Origin: Bacillota bacterium
Lineage (GTDB): Bacteria > Bacillota > Desulfotomaculia > Desulfotomaculales > Desulfallaceae
NCBI GenBank assembly: GCA_023439185.1
Contig: JAEXOR010000059.1
Location: forward strand, 47,739-111,738
Direction of reading: 5' to 3'
DNA length: 64,000 bases
In this document: piece by piece, positions 32,105 to 40,126 of the stretch
Layout of the letters: each line of letters starts with the position of its first letter
Position numbering within the stretch: the stretch's first letter is position 1
Made by a program: the position numbers and the translations under genes
The notes under the pieces: model-generated
Told to the model about the DNA's origin: nothing
The model's database searches: none
Seen by the model: the letters and a program-made list of their open reading frames with translations, nothing else

Positions 32105-32662
32105 TTAATAATCAATCTTTTTTTCACCGGCTTTCCACACCTTGTCAACCGCGTTATAAAGATCCTGCCGTTTGACCCACAGGTCACCGTGCAATCCCCA
32201 TAACTCGCCGTGCTGATTCCAAAAATCAGGCACCTGGGCTTTTTCCTCCGGGGAAGAGTTGTTGTAAAACGCGGCCAATTTATTGATGCAATTACCGTAC
32301 CGGTTGATTATATTGCCAAATCTCGCCAAATCCACATTTCGATAATAGGTGCATTCCGCCTGAAGCTCCTGCAGAGTAATGCCCCCGAAGGGCAGGTTGT
32401 TCAGTTCAACCACCCGCGCCTCCAATTCATTTTCAAAGTCCAGCATCATATCGTAAATATGAAAATACTTGATCTCGGCAAGGAGATCAATGCCTTCCTG
32501 GATGGTGGCGTAATCACCGCAGCTGAATTCGCCGTCGTCGGGCCTGGCTATGTTCAGGGTGAATTTAACTTCGGCATCCTGTTTCCAAAAGGCAAAGCTG
32601 CCGCTGACCAGAAAAACAGACACCGCCAGGGCGAGTAAAATGATTACCGCCGGTTTTTTCAT
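32105..32662 (-). CDS. Exported protein with SipW-type leader
   Basis: 185 residues from the ATG at 32662 (GGAG eight bases upstream). The leader MKKPAVIILLALAVSVFLVS ends GSFAFWKQ, the pattern of SipW-dependent signal peptides. The mature part is helical, with two cysteines near the start and middle (FSCGDY, AECTYY) and a third (GNCINK). Not typical TasA beta-sandwich sequence; function unknown. Last gene of the left half of the surface-protein locus. Confidence 0.65.
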   Translation of the reverse strand: MKKPAVIILLALAVSVFLVSGSFAFWKQDAEVKFTLNIARPDDGEFSCGDYATIQEGIDLLAEIKYFHIYDMMLDFENELEARVVELNNLPFGGITLQELQAECTYYRNVDLARFGNIINRYGNCINKLAAFYNNSSPEEKAQVPDFWNQHGELWGLHGDLWVKRQDLYNAVDKVWKAGEKKIDY

Positions 32663-32692
32663 CTCTATCACTCCATATTACCTTTGACAAGC

Positions 32693-33223
32693 TCAATTAA
32701 CCGCGTTGTACTGCTCAAACTTGAGCAAGGCGCTGAACTCAAAATCATCGCAATACCCTTTGGCAACTCTCACCCTGACCGGTTCTGTCTCCCCCACATC
32801 TATGCGGGGCGGGGCCGACACGATTTCCACCGTCAAATCCCCGGCGGCGGTTTGCTCAACGCCGGAGCAAATCACCGGTATGGTACCGTTGTTCTCCACG
32901 GAAAAAACCACCACCGCAGTGAAAGGATTGGCGTTAGTCACCACGTCCATATGTACCTCGTCCACCATGTCCCCGTCTTTACGGGCTGAAAAGGAGAGGG
33001 ACTGATGGCTGGATGAGCTTTCCAGCACGGCGTCTTTAATCTCCACATTGAGTTCGCCCGTGGATATGGCGCTGAAAATATTAAACTGCTGGGTCCAGGA
33101 AGCGTAAGCCGTCCCCATAAGCCCCAAGGCAACAATAAGGACAATCAATATTGTCCCCATGTGCGGCAGCTTTTTGTTCCTGTTTTTATGTTTTTTAAAT
33201 AATTTCTTAAATAAAGCGATCAT
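32693..33223 (-). CDS. SipW-dependent exported protein (TasA/camelysin-like leader)
   Basis: 176 residues. A lysine-rich start (about 20 residues) precedes a hydrophobic segment ending GTAYASWTQQF, followed by FSAISTGELNVEI: the conserved signature of substrates of SipW-like peptidases, whose mature N-terminus continues into a beta-sandwich. The mature region is beta-rich (VVTNANPFTAVVVFSVENNG), like TasA/CalY proteins that assemble into fibres. One cysteine pair (VICSG and KGYCDD). Overlaps the upstream gene by four bases. Confidence 0.75.
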   Translation of the reverse strand: MIALFKKLFKKHKNRNKKLPHMGTILIVLIVALGLMGTAYASWTQQFNIFSAISTGELNVEIKDAVLESSSSHQSLSFSARKDGDMVDEVHMDVVTNANPFTAVVVFSVENNGTIPVICSGVEQTAAGDLTVEIVSAPPRIDVGETEPVRVRVAKGYCDDFEFSALLKFEQYNAVN

Positions 33224-33891
33224 AACTGTTCACTTTCCAGCGTTGTTTGGTTGTCCCCGGGGAAATACTGGACAAATACCGGCATCAGTTTATAGGTCAG
33301 ATTCGTCCGGCCGGCAAATTTAGCCTGTTCATTGTCGAATTGCTGGTTTAACTCCAGTACTATTTTTTCTCCCGGCTCTATTTTCCTGTATTTAAAAATA
33401 GCTGTCAAGCTATCGTCAAGCTCGGAGAGAGCCACGCTTTTTAAAGACCCCAATTGGTCGTAATATTGTTCCCCGTACCTGAGTATTTTCACGGTGCCGG
33501 AAAAATATATCAAATCCGCCAAAGAATTTTCATCCGCTGCATATTCCAATTTGTACTGGTCAACCGAGAGGGTGATGTCACTGATATTTTGAGCGGTGAT
33601 GCGGAATTCCGCGTGGGCGCCGGCATAAACATTGGTAGCCACGAGATTGATGTCGGTCCGGCTAATGATTTTACCATGCTTGTCCCGTTGAAATTCCACG
33701 TCGGCCAGCACGTCCGGGCTGGTATCCAGCACTCCGCACTCCTCGGGCACCAGCTCCATCAGGCTGCCGTACGCCAGGTCGGAATTTTTGAAAGCCTCAG
33801 CGGCGGCCATGGCGAAACTAAACCCGATGATGATCAACGACACCACGGCAATGATCAAAAGACTTTTATACCTGCCGATTTTAAACCTCAT
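33220..33891 (-). CDS. Exported protein of unknown function in SipW locus
   Basis: 223 residues. A basic start, then one membrane segment (about 11-30, IIAVVSLIIIGFSFAMAAAEAF) that can act as a signal peptide. The mature part is mostly beta-strand (ITAQNISDITLSVDQYKLEYA, KIVLELNQQF, RTNLTYKLMPVFVQYFPG). No known family recognised. Translationally coupled to the next gene (ATGA-type overlap). Probably an accessory or minor subunit of the same surface structure. Confidence 0.65.
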   Translation of the reverse strand: MRFKIGRYKSLLIIAVVSLIIIGFSFAMAAAEAFKNSDLAYGSLMELVPEECGVLDTSPDVLADVEFQRDKHGKIISRTDINLVATNVYAGAHAEFRITAQNISDITLSVDQYKLEYAADENSLADLIYFSGTVKILRYGEQYYDQLGSLKSVALSELDDSLTAIFKYRKIEPGEKIVLELNQQFDNEQAKFAGRTNLTYKLMPVFVQYFPGDNQTTLESEQL

Positions 33892-33918
33892 GCGAACGCA
33901 GACCCCTTTTAAAACAAA

Positions 33919-33970
33919 GGGGACACACCTCGCACAGGAGCTATGACTCTTGATTGGAGGGTATGTCCCC
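33919..33970 (-). terminator. Long-loop hairpin with T tract between two exported-protein genes
   Basis: 11-bp stem (33919-33929 with 33960-33970, one wobble), loop of 30, followed on the minus strand by TTTGTTTT. It could reduce transcription of the downstream genes relative to the first exported protein. A second 9-bp inverted repeat (34001-34009 with 34028-34036) overlaps the upstream stop codon and has no T tract. Confidence 0.45.
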
Positions 33971-34028
33971 GGATGATTTGATATGGTTCAGGTGTTACGG
34001 AAGGTTAAGGTTGTTCTTCGCTTTTATC

Positions 34029-34721
34029 TTAACCTTCTGAGTCAGTGTTTTGAGCATTGTACTGTTCAAATTGCAGTTCAACCTGCCAAGTTACTCCATC
34101 GGCTAACTCAATATTTTCAGTATCATTCTCACTGGTAATAGGCAGTTCCTGAACGATAGTAACGATTTCTGATTTATTATCGCCGGTAGTATCAAGTTCA
34201 CCCACTGCCTCAGCGATAGCATTAGCAAGGTTATCTAACTTGGTCTGGCCTTCGCCTTCTATTGCCTCACCACTGTTAACTGTTATAACTAAATCATTCC
34301 ATAATGCACTGTTTAAAAATTCCTTTCCAGTTCCGGAAGTCTGAGTTTTCATTGTCCCCTTATTCTCAAACGTAATTTGGCTTGTAACCTTGGTACCTGG
34401 ATATATTTCCGGTAAGGTATAAGTTATATCCGTGATTATATCAATTCCAGCTCCACTTGAACCACTTTTAGTAGCTTCTGCTGTAAATGCACTTACATCC
34501 AGGTAATACTGATCTTCATTCTTTTCATTTACTGGATTCCAGCTACCATCGCTATCAATAACCTCAATATCTGTTATACCATCATTAGTTATATCCACAA
34601 ACAACTCGCCGGTGGAAACCGTGCTGGTGATGGTGAAGCTTTGGCTCCAGGCGGCGTATCCGGCGCCCATCAGGATCATGGCGGCCACCAGGGACAATAG
34701 AATAAATTTTGTTTTCTTCAT
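34029..34721 (-). CDS. SipW-dependent exported protein (TasA-like)
   Basis: 230 residues. MKKTKFILLSLVAAMILMGA followed by GYAAWSQSFTITSTVSTGELFVDI is a textbook SipW-type leader and mature N-terminus. The mature chain is acidic, low in lysine, without cysteine, and beta-rich, as in secreted matrix-fibre subunits. First gene of the left-hand exported-protein run and the best candidate for the major subunit. Its upstream region (34722-35102) holds a fragment of the DUF5305 gene instead of the intact gene, so its original promoter or operon context has probably been altered. Confidence 0.75.
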   Translation of the reverse strand: MKKTKFILLSLVAAMILMGAGYAAWSQSFTITSTVSTGELFVDITNDGITDIEVIDSDGSWNPVNEKNEDQYYLDVSAFTAEATKSGSSGAGIDIITDITYTLPEIYPGTKVTSQITFENKGTMKTQTSGTGKEFLNSALWNDLVITVNSGEAIEGEGQTKLDNLANAIAEAVGELDTTGDNKSEIVTIVQELPITSENDTENIELADGVTWQVELQFEQYNAQNTDSEG

Positions 34722-34888
34722 ATTTAATTTAACACTCCCTGTAATTAATTTTTATTATGCGGTGCTTTGCCGTGATATCATTTTACAGCTTATCCTTACA
34801 CCGGACATTACCCCGGTTCACCATTCCCGATGCTTAAATAGTTTATTTTGGATAGCACTAAAGTTTAGAGTATGGCACTAAAGTAGTA

Positions 34889-34967
34889 TCACATGCTTAT
34901 CGGCCGGTCTTCCCCGCTCCCGAATTGATTTCACTGAATATTACCATATAGTTAACCCTGTCGCTGC
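34889..34967 (-). pseudogene. Damaged copy of the 3' end of the DUF5305 gene
   Basis: 79 bases match 52847-52951, the end of the intact DUF5305 gene. The first 34 bases, which include the stop codon, are identical; then about 26 bases are missing, which shifts the frame, and the next 45 bases differ at about eight positions. The rest of the 34722-35102 gap holds a repeat (34988-35021) and the promoter of the next gene, and twice the sequence GCACTAAAGT (34855, 34876). Confidence 0.8.
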
Positions 34968-34987
34968 CTTAACCTGGGAACGGCCGA

Positions 34988-35021
34988 CCTGCGGACATGG
35001 CAACCGGTTTCAGCCGGCGCC
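34988..35021 (+). repeat. Direct repeat flanking Rpn-type gene, left copy
   Basis: 34 bases matching 36027-36060 at 27 positions. Core: CTGCGG, CATGGCA and AGCCGGC. Confidence 0.5.
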
Positions 35022-35050
35022 ATAAATAGCCCGATCCGGATACCGGCCCC

Positions 35051-35079
35051 TTTTCACCGCCGGGTAGATGCGATATAAT
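35051..35079 (+). promoter_or_regulatory. Promoter of Rpn-type gene
   Basis: TTTTCA (35051-35056), 17-base spacer and perfect TATAAT (35074-35079). Confidence 0.6.
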
Positions 35080-35102
35080 AACGCCAAAAGAAGGGTGAAA
35101 AA

Positions 35103-35975
35103 ATGGAAGCGGAGGTAACCAGGCAGGCTAACGACGTAATCATGAAGGCGGTAACCGAAACATTTAAAGATAAGACGCTCAAAATATTCGGTTTAAACAC
35201 TCCCAAGATCAAAGGAGTAATACCCACCGTACTGCCTGTTGTAGAGGTAAAGGAAAATCGGACCGACTACATCTTTTTGCTGGAAGATAACACCCTTTTG
35301 CACCTGGAATTTACGACCAAAGCAACGGCAGACGCGCTGAAGCGGTTTGCCCTGTACGACGCCAGATTGATTAACCGGGACGACCGGGACATAAACACCG
35401 CCGTAATCTACTCCGGACGGGTCAACGAAGCCCCGGATAAGCTGGCAAGAGGCTCTATTTTCTACCAGGTCACCAACGTCTACATGAAGGATTACGACGG
35501 AGACGAAGAATACCGCTTATTGCACCAAAAGATCGAAACGCGGGAGCCGCTGGATGAGGAAGAGATATTGAAGTTAATCTTCCTACCCTTGATGAAGAGC
35601 AAATCAACCGAGGACGAGATGGCCGTGCAGGCTGTAGAACTGGCCAAGCGCATAGCCGGGGAAATCAAGACCTTCGTTATTGGTGCGCTGGTGGCAGTAA
35701 CCGACCGGTTTATATCCGAAGATTATAAAAAAAAGCTGCTGGAGGTGCTGAAAATGACCCAGATAGAGCAGTGGATCAAGGAAGAAGGCATTAAAGAGGG
35801 GATTAAAGAAGGCATTAAAGAAGGCATTAAGGAAGGCATTAAAGAGGGGGAAATGAAAAAAGCTTTGGATACCGCCAGGGCGGCTCTGAAAAAGGAACTG
35901 CCAGAAGACGTAGTAGCGGAAATCACCGGCCTGGACCTTGATGCCGTCAGGAAATTAAAGGCTGAACTGAACTAA
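35103..35975 (+). CDS. Rpn/PDDEXK-type putative transposase-nuclease
   Basis: 290 residues, GAAGGGTG ribosome site. The N-terminal half fits the PD-(D/E)xK fold of the Rpn / COG5464 family (DYIFLLEDNTLLHLEF, then RFALYDARLINRDDRDI); the usual E-x-Q/K motif reads EFTTK. A C-terminal helix carries five copies of the four-residue unit GIKE (about residues 229-248), encoded by 12-bp tandem repeats. Members act as DNA endonucleases promoting recombination and spread as selfish-like genes; some have been proposed as phage defence. Stand-alone unit with own promoter and terminator, between two 34-bp direct repeats. Confidence 0.75.
   Translation: MEAEVTRQANDVIMKAVTETFKDKTLKIFGLNTPKIKGVIPTVLPVVEVKENRTDYIFLLEDNTLLHLEFTTKATADALKRFALYDARLINRDDRDINTAVIYSGRVNEAPDKLARGSIFYQVTNVYMKDYDGDEEYRLLHQKIETREPLDEEEILKLIFLPLMKSKSTEDEMAVQAVELAKRIAGEIKTFVIGALVAVTDRFISEDYKKKLLEVLKMTQIEQWIKEEGIKEGIKEGIKEGIKEGIKEGEMKKALDTARAALKKELPEDVVAEITGLDLDAVRKLKAELN
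35787..35846 (+). repeat. 12-bp tandem repeat within Rpn-type gene
   Basis: Five units of GGCATTAAAGAA with single-base variants, in frame, encoding GIKE repeats. Copy number is likely to vary between strains. Confidence 0.85.
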
Positions 35976-35982
35976 TCATTTA

Positions 35983-36017
35983 ACCCCCGCCTCGAAAAAA
36001 GACGGGGGTTTTTATTT
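35983..36017 (+). terminator. Rho-independent terminator of Rpn-type gene
   Basis: ACCCCCG (35983-35989) pairs with CGGGGGT (36003-36009), followed by TTTTATTTATT. Confidence 0.85.
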
Positions 36018-36026
36018 ATTGAGCGG

Positions 36027-36060
36027 TCTGCGGGCATGGCAGACGATTTTAGCCGGCACC
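36027..36060 (+). repeat. Direct repeat flanking Rpn-type gene, right copy
   Basis: Partner of 34988-35021; lies just after the terminator. Confidence 0.5.
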
Positions 36061-36152
36061 AGTCATTGTACTAAGATGTTACAACTGTCCGGCCCTATGG
36101 TTGTAGCATAATAGGACGCCACTAAGCATTACCCCATAGTTAATTTGTGAAG

Positions 36153-38111
36153 TTATTTAATATTGTATTTTGACATTTTCCTATATAAACAACTTCTGGA
36201 AATATTTAAAGCCTTTGCTACTTCACTTTTATTGTCTTTAAATTTTAACAGGTAGTTTCTGATCAGTTGTTCTTCTACATCTTCTTTGGTAGGGGTATTT
36301 GCCCACAAAGAAATATTGCTGCCGGATGATCTTTGTTTTATTTCTGGTGGCAGCAGGTCAATAGTTAAATTATTATTTCGCGATAAGTTAATTGCCCGTT
36401 CAATGACATTACTCAATTCTCGAACATTGCCAGGCCAATCATATTCTAAGAGGAAATCAATTAAGTTCGGTTCAATTTTATCAATCTTCTTTCCGACTCT
36501 GGTGGAAATAGTTCTCATAAAATAGTCTGCCAGAAGGGGAATATCACCTTTTCTGTTTCTAAGGGATGGAATAGTAATTGATATTACATTAAGCCTGAAG
36601 TACAGGTCATTGCGAAAATTGTGATGTTTGATTTCCTCTAATAAATTTTTGTTGGTAGCACTAATCAGGCGTATATTGGTCGGAATTACCAGATGACCGC
36701 CTACCCGGGTGATCGTTTTATCCTCTAAAACTCTGAGTAACGAAGTTTGCAGATCGATAGGCATTTCTCCGATTTCATCCAAAAATAAAGTACCTTGATC
36801 GGCCAATTCGAATTTTCCGGGATGTCCTCCTTTTCGGGCGCCGGTAAAGGCCCCTTCCTCATAGCCAAATAGCTCGCTGGAAATCAGTTCCCTGGGAATT
36901 GCCCCGCAATTAACTGTAATAAATGTTTCATTATTTCTTTTACTGGCATTGTGAATGGCATGGGCAAATAGCTCTTTGCCAACACCACTCTCACCGAGCA
37001 AAAGGACATTTGAATCTGTTTCAGAAGCCATTTTTGCTTGCTCCAACGCTGATTGGAACGTGCTGGTTTCTCCAATCAAGCTATCAAAGGTTATGGTTGA
37101 TCTAGGCCTAATTATTTTACTTACAACGCTGTGTAATTCGTGGAACACACACACAGAACCTATTTTTTTATTATTTATTTCATTGACCAGAGGAGTGCAG
37201 TTGATCATGAATTTCTTCTTGCCTTTTCGGGTTTTAATAAGCACCGATTCTCCATAAATGTGCTTGCTGGAAGTAATTAGATTTATAAAATATGAATTAT
37301 TGGGCAGTATTTTTTCTATGTCCAGGCCCAAATTATCTTTAGTATCTATACCTAAAAGATAACCGGCCCGTTTATTGATATGAATTACTCTTTTATTTTC
37401 ATTAATTACTATAATACCTTCAGATATTGATTCCATAACAGTTTGTTTTAATGAATTGGCAAGGTTTACTTCATTATAGGCTTTTTCAAGCAGGATTTTT
37501 CGTTCAATAGCGCTTGTGGCGGCAACAACTATTCCTAAGGTATGAATACTGACATGCTTGTAGGGACCCGTGAGATCCAGCACGCCAATAATATCTCCGT
37601 GTTCGTCATGGATCGGCGCCGCCGAACAAGTTGAAAGAGCCGCGCATTTACAATAGTGCTCATACCCATAAACTTGAACCGGCTGATTAAGGGCCAGGGC
37701 TAGTCCTATTGAATTTGTTCCCATTACTTTTTCAGACCAATTTGAACCTTCACTGAAATTACTATAATTTGTAAAGGCCAGCTCTTCATCGTCGCCAATT
37801 ACCTTCAGGAGCGTACCATTCTTGTCGCTTAAGGCGACACAAAAGCTTGAGCCTTTTGTGTAGTTGTAGATATCCTCCATGGAAGGGGCGGCCAGGTTTA
37901 ATAAGAAGTGATTGGAACCAAGCAATTGCTTGAAGGCTTCTTTACTAAGCACATCAGTGTTTGTAGGTTTAAAAGGGTCTACCTTGTATTGTTTGCTTCG
38001 TGCCCAGGATTGATAAATGTATTCATGAATAGAAATGGCGGGATCGAATTCGCCCTTATTCAATTTCTCCCAGAACCGTAACATTTCGAAGCGGTTCGTC
38101 TTGTTTTGCAA
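36153..38111 (-). CDS. Sigma-54-dependent activator (AcoR-like)
   Basis: 652 residues from the TTG at 38111, which has GGAGG seven bases upstream; an earlier TTG would place this ribosome site inside the gene. Domains: N-terminal sensory region with a GAF-like fold (about 60-200, with CKCAALSTCSAAPIHDEHGDIIGVLDL), a PAS domain (about 215-320), the AAA+ domain (about 345-580) with GESGVGKE, the sigma-54 contact loop GAFTGA, LFLDEIGEMP, and a Fis-type helix-turn-helix at the C-terminus (EVAKALNISRSCLYRKMSKY). It is transcribed away from the sigma-54 promoter at 38251 and is its obvious activator. The inducer is probably a small organic acid or alcohol related to the operon's substrate. Confidence 0.93.
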   Translation of the reverse strand: MQNKTNRFEMLRFWEKLNKGEFDPAISIHEYIYQSWARSKQYKVDPFKPTNTDVLSKEAFKQLLGSNHFLLNLAAPSMEDIYNYTKGSSFCVALSDKNGTLLKVIGDDEELAFTNYSNFSEGSNWSEKVMGTNSIGLALALNQPVQVYGYEHYCKCAALSTCSAAPIHDEHGDIIGVLDLTGPYKHVSIHTLGIVVAATSAIERKILLEKAYNEVNLANSLKQTVMESISEGIIVINENKRVIHINKRAGYLLGIDTKDNLGLDIEKILPNNSYFINLITSSKHIYGESVLIKTRKGKKKFMINCTPLVNEINNKKIGSVCVFHELHSVVSKIIRPRSTITFDSLIGETSTFQSALEQAKMASETDSNVLLLGESGVGKELFAHAIHNASKRNNETFITVNCGAIPRELISSELFGYEEGAFTGARKGGHPGKFELADQGTLFLDEIGEMPIDLQTSLLRVLEDKTITRVGGHLVIPTNIRLISATNKNLLEEIKHHNFRNDLYFRLNVISITIPSLRNRKGDIPLLADYFMRTISTRVGKKIDKIEPNLIDFLLEYDWPGNVRELSNVIERAINLSRNNNLTIDLLPPEIKQRSSGSNISLWANTPTKEDVEEQLIRNYLLKFKDNKSEVAKALNISRSCLYRKMSKYNIK

Positions 38112-38250
38112 AACCCTTCCTCCAATCAAAAATCCCGAATAATTTATGAATTAACCTCATTATACAATAAATCTGAATCTTTATTAAAGTAAGACTCCTT
38201 TTGCAACCATGTTTTTATAGACACGATTTGAATTAAATGTAAATCAACTT

Positions 38251-38265
38251 TGGCACAAAGATTGC
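38251..38265 (+). promoter_or_regulatory. Sigma-54 (-24/-12) promoter of beta-oxidation operon
   Basis: TGGCACAAAGATTGC matches the consensus TGGCAC-N5-TTGC with the required GG-N10-GC spacing (GG 38252-38253, GC 38264-38265). Lies about 140 bases before the first gene and 140 bases from the start of the divergent activator gene. Confidence 0.93.
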
Positions 38266-38403
38266 AATAGTAAAAAATATCGGAATATTCCAATTAAATT
38301 TTCCGGAAGGGAGCATGATAAATGAATTAGATTCAAAAGTGCGATTGCAATCGATACAAGTTCATGCCGGCTTGAGCTAAAAAACAGAAAGGGAAAAAGT
38401 AAC

Positions 38404-39183
38404 GTGAGACATATAAGAGAGCTATTGGATTTAACAGGCCAGGTAGCCATCGTAACCGGAGGAGCAACAGGAATCGGCAGGCAAATGGCCTACGCACTGG
38501 GAGAAGCCGGTGCGAACCTGGTTATTGCAGCTCGAAATTTAGAGCGCTGCCAGGAGGCTGCTAATCAGATGGCAGAGGAACTGGGAGTACGCGTGTTTGC
38601 TGTTGCCTTGGATTTAAGAAAGTATCAAACGATCGATGATCTATATACCCTGGTCATGAAAGAATTTGGCAGGGTTGATATTCTAATTAACAATTCGGGT
38701 ACGACCTGGGGTGCTCCAACATTGGAGTTTCCGCTAAATGGATGGAATAAGGTTATTGAAACTAATTTGACCGGCACTTGGCTTATGGCCCAAAAAGCCG
38801 GTCAAATCATGTCTAAACAGAACTACGGGCGGATTATAAACATAGCTTCGTATTTAGCCTTTGTCGGAACTTACGCCGAGTATATGGACGCCGTGCCTTA
38901 TCCGGTAAGTAAGGCCGCTCTGATCGGCTTAACCAGAGATCTGGCGGTAAAATGGGCCAAATACAACATCACCGTAAATGCCATTGCTCCGGGGTGGTTC
39001 CCCTCTCAATTAAGTGCCGGAAACCAAGAACACCATGAAGAGATGTCTCAGCACCTGATTCCTATGCACCGCCTGGGCGGTGAGGATGAATTAAAGACCG
39101 GCGTTTTATTCCTTGCTTCCCCGGGATCAAGTTATTGCACGGGAATTACCCTAAGTATTGACGGTGGATTATTGGCTGTCTGA
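38404..39183 (+). CDS. SDR-family dehydrogenase
   Basis: 259 residues, GTG start. Classical short-chain dehydrogenase: cofactor motif TGGATGIG, NNSG at about 98, catalytic tyrosine and lysine in YPVSK (about 166-170), SIDGG near the end. An arginine after the second strand (AARNLERC) suggests NADP(H) or mixed preference. The active-site serine region reads NIASYLAF. First gene of the sigma-54 operon. Similar to gluconate/2-hydroxy-acid type SDRs, but substrate cannot be fixed from sequence. Confidence 0.85.
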   Translation: MRHIRELLDLTGQVAIVTGGATGIGRQMAYALGEAGANLVIAARNLERCQEAANQMAEELGVRVFAVALDLRKYQTIDDLYTLVMKEFGRVDILINNSGTTWGAPTLEFPLNGWNKVIETNLTGTWLMAQKAGQIMSKQNYGRIINIASYLAFVGTYAEYMDAVPYPVSKAALIGLTRDLAVKWAKYNITVNAIAPGWFPSQLSAGNQEHHEEMSQHLIPMHRLGGEDELKTGVLFLASPGSSYCTGITLSIDGGLLAV

Positions 39184-39202
39184 TCCAGGAGGCCTTGAGA
39201 AA

Positions 39203-39964
39203 ATGAATTTCGATTTAAGGTTGGACGGTAAGGTAGCCATCGTAACTGGTGGAGCGATGGGCCTGGGGAAAGGTATTGCCACCGGACTGGCTTCACTTGG
39301 AGCCATGGTGGCCATTGCGGATATCAATGAACAAATCGGTCAACAAACCGCGAACAAAATTATGGCGGACGGTGGAAAAGCCGAGTTTTTTGCAGTTGAT
39401 GTAACCAGCGACGAGCAGTTTCAAGCATTTGTCGAGCATCTAGTTAAGCGATTTAACAGGATTGATATTTTAGTAAATAACGCAGGTATCGCAGCCAAAA
39501 GCAACTGTATAGATATGCATGTGGCGGACTGGAAAAGGATTATTGACGTCAATCTCACCGGATCGTGGATCGGATGCAGAGCGGTAGCTCCGGTAATGAT
39601 TAAACAAAAGTCAGGCAAGATCATAAATATGGGTTCCATGTTTAGCTTTACTGCCATGCCGGGGCTGTCCGCCTATGCCGCCAGCAAGGGCGGAGTCAAT
39701 CAACTGACCAAAGCACTCGCCCTGGAGTTAATCGAACATAACATTAACGTAAATGCTGTAGCACCGGCATATATCGCCACAGAACTTACCGCTACTATGA
39801 GAAATGATAAGGAACGATTTAAAGACATCATGGCCAGGACTCCCATCAGGCGGTTAGGCACTATCGAGGAAATTGTCGGGCCGGTAATATTTTTAGCCTC
39901 TGATCTGGCCAACTTCATGGTAGGTCACACTATGCTGGTTGATGGTGGATGGAATGCCTGGTAA
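39203..39964 (+). CDS. SDR-family dehydrogenase
   Basis: 253 residues from the ATG at 39203 (CAGGAGG nine bases upstream). TGGAMGLG, aspartate after the second strand (IADINEQ, suggests NAD), NNAG, MGSMFSF, YAASK, and VDGGW at the end. It starts 19 bases after the previous SDR stop and is about one third identical to it by eye, so the pair may act on the same substrate at two steps or on two stereoisomers. Confidence 0.85.
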   Translation: MNFDLRLDGKVAIVTGGAMGLGKGIATGLASLGAMVAIADINEQIGQQTANKIMADGGKAEFFAVDVTSDEQFQAFVEHLVKRFNRIDILVNNAGIAAKSNCIDMHVADWKRIIDVNLTGSWIGCRAVAPVMIKQKSGKIINMGSMFSFTAMPGLSAYAASKGGVNQLTKALALELIEHNINVNAVAPAYIATELTATMRNDKERFKDIMARTPIRRLGTIEEIVGPVIFLASDLANFMVGHTMLVDGGWNAW

Positions 39965-40005
39965 AGATGCTCCGTCATGCTCTTTAAGGAGGCTGAAGGG
40001 AACCT

Positions 40006-40101
40006 ATGGAAGGATGGAAACAGGTACTGATCATCGCTTTATACATTGGGCTTTACTTCGTGGTAAAGAACTTTGTGTTGCGACGATTTAAGAAATTTTA
40101 A
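40006..40101 (+). CDS. 31-residue membrane peptide next to MFS carrier
   Basis: The frame MEGWKQVLIIALYIGLYFVV then a basic tail KNFVLRRFKKF. AAGGAGG and a closer GAAGGG lie upstream of the ATG. One membrane helix (about 5-21) with positive-inside C-terminus. It sits 41 bases after an SDR gene and 25 bases before the transporter gene, inside the operon. Likely a small accessory subunit of the transporter, by analogy with other carrier-associated micropeptides; family unknown. Confidence 0.55.
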   Translation: MEGWKQVLIIALYIGLYFVVKNFVLRRFKKF

Positions 40102-40126
40102 AAAAAGAGCTTGAGGAGGAAATGAG

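Noticed and set aside
35787..35846. Short regularly spaced repeats that might suggest a CRISPR array
   Set aside because: They are 12-bp in-frame tandem repeats without spacers, coding for GIKE units.
38179..38189. CTTTATTAAAG palindrome upstream of the sigma-54 promoter as activator binding site
   Set aside because: Short and AT-rich; activators of this class usually bind longer, repeated sites, so it is not distinguishable from chance.
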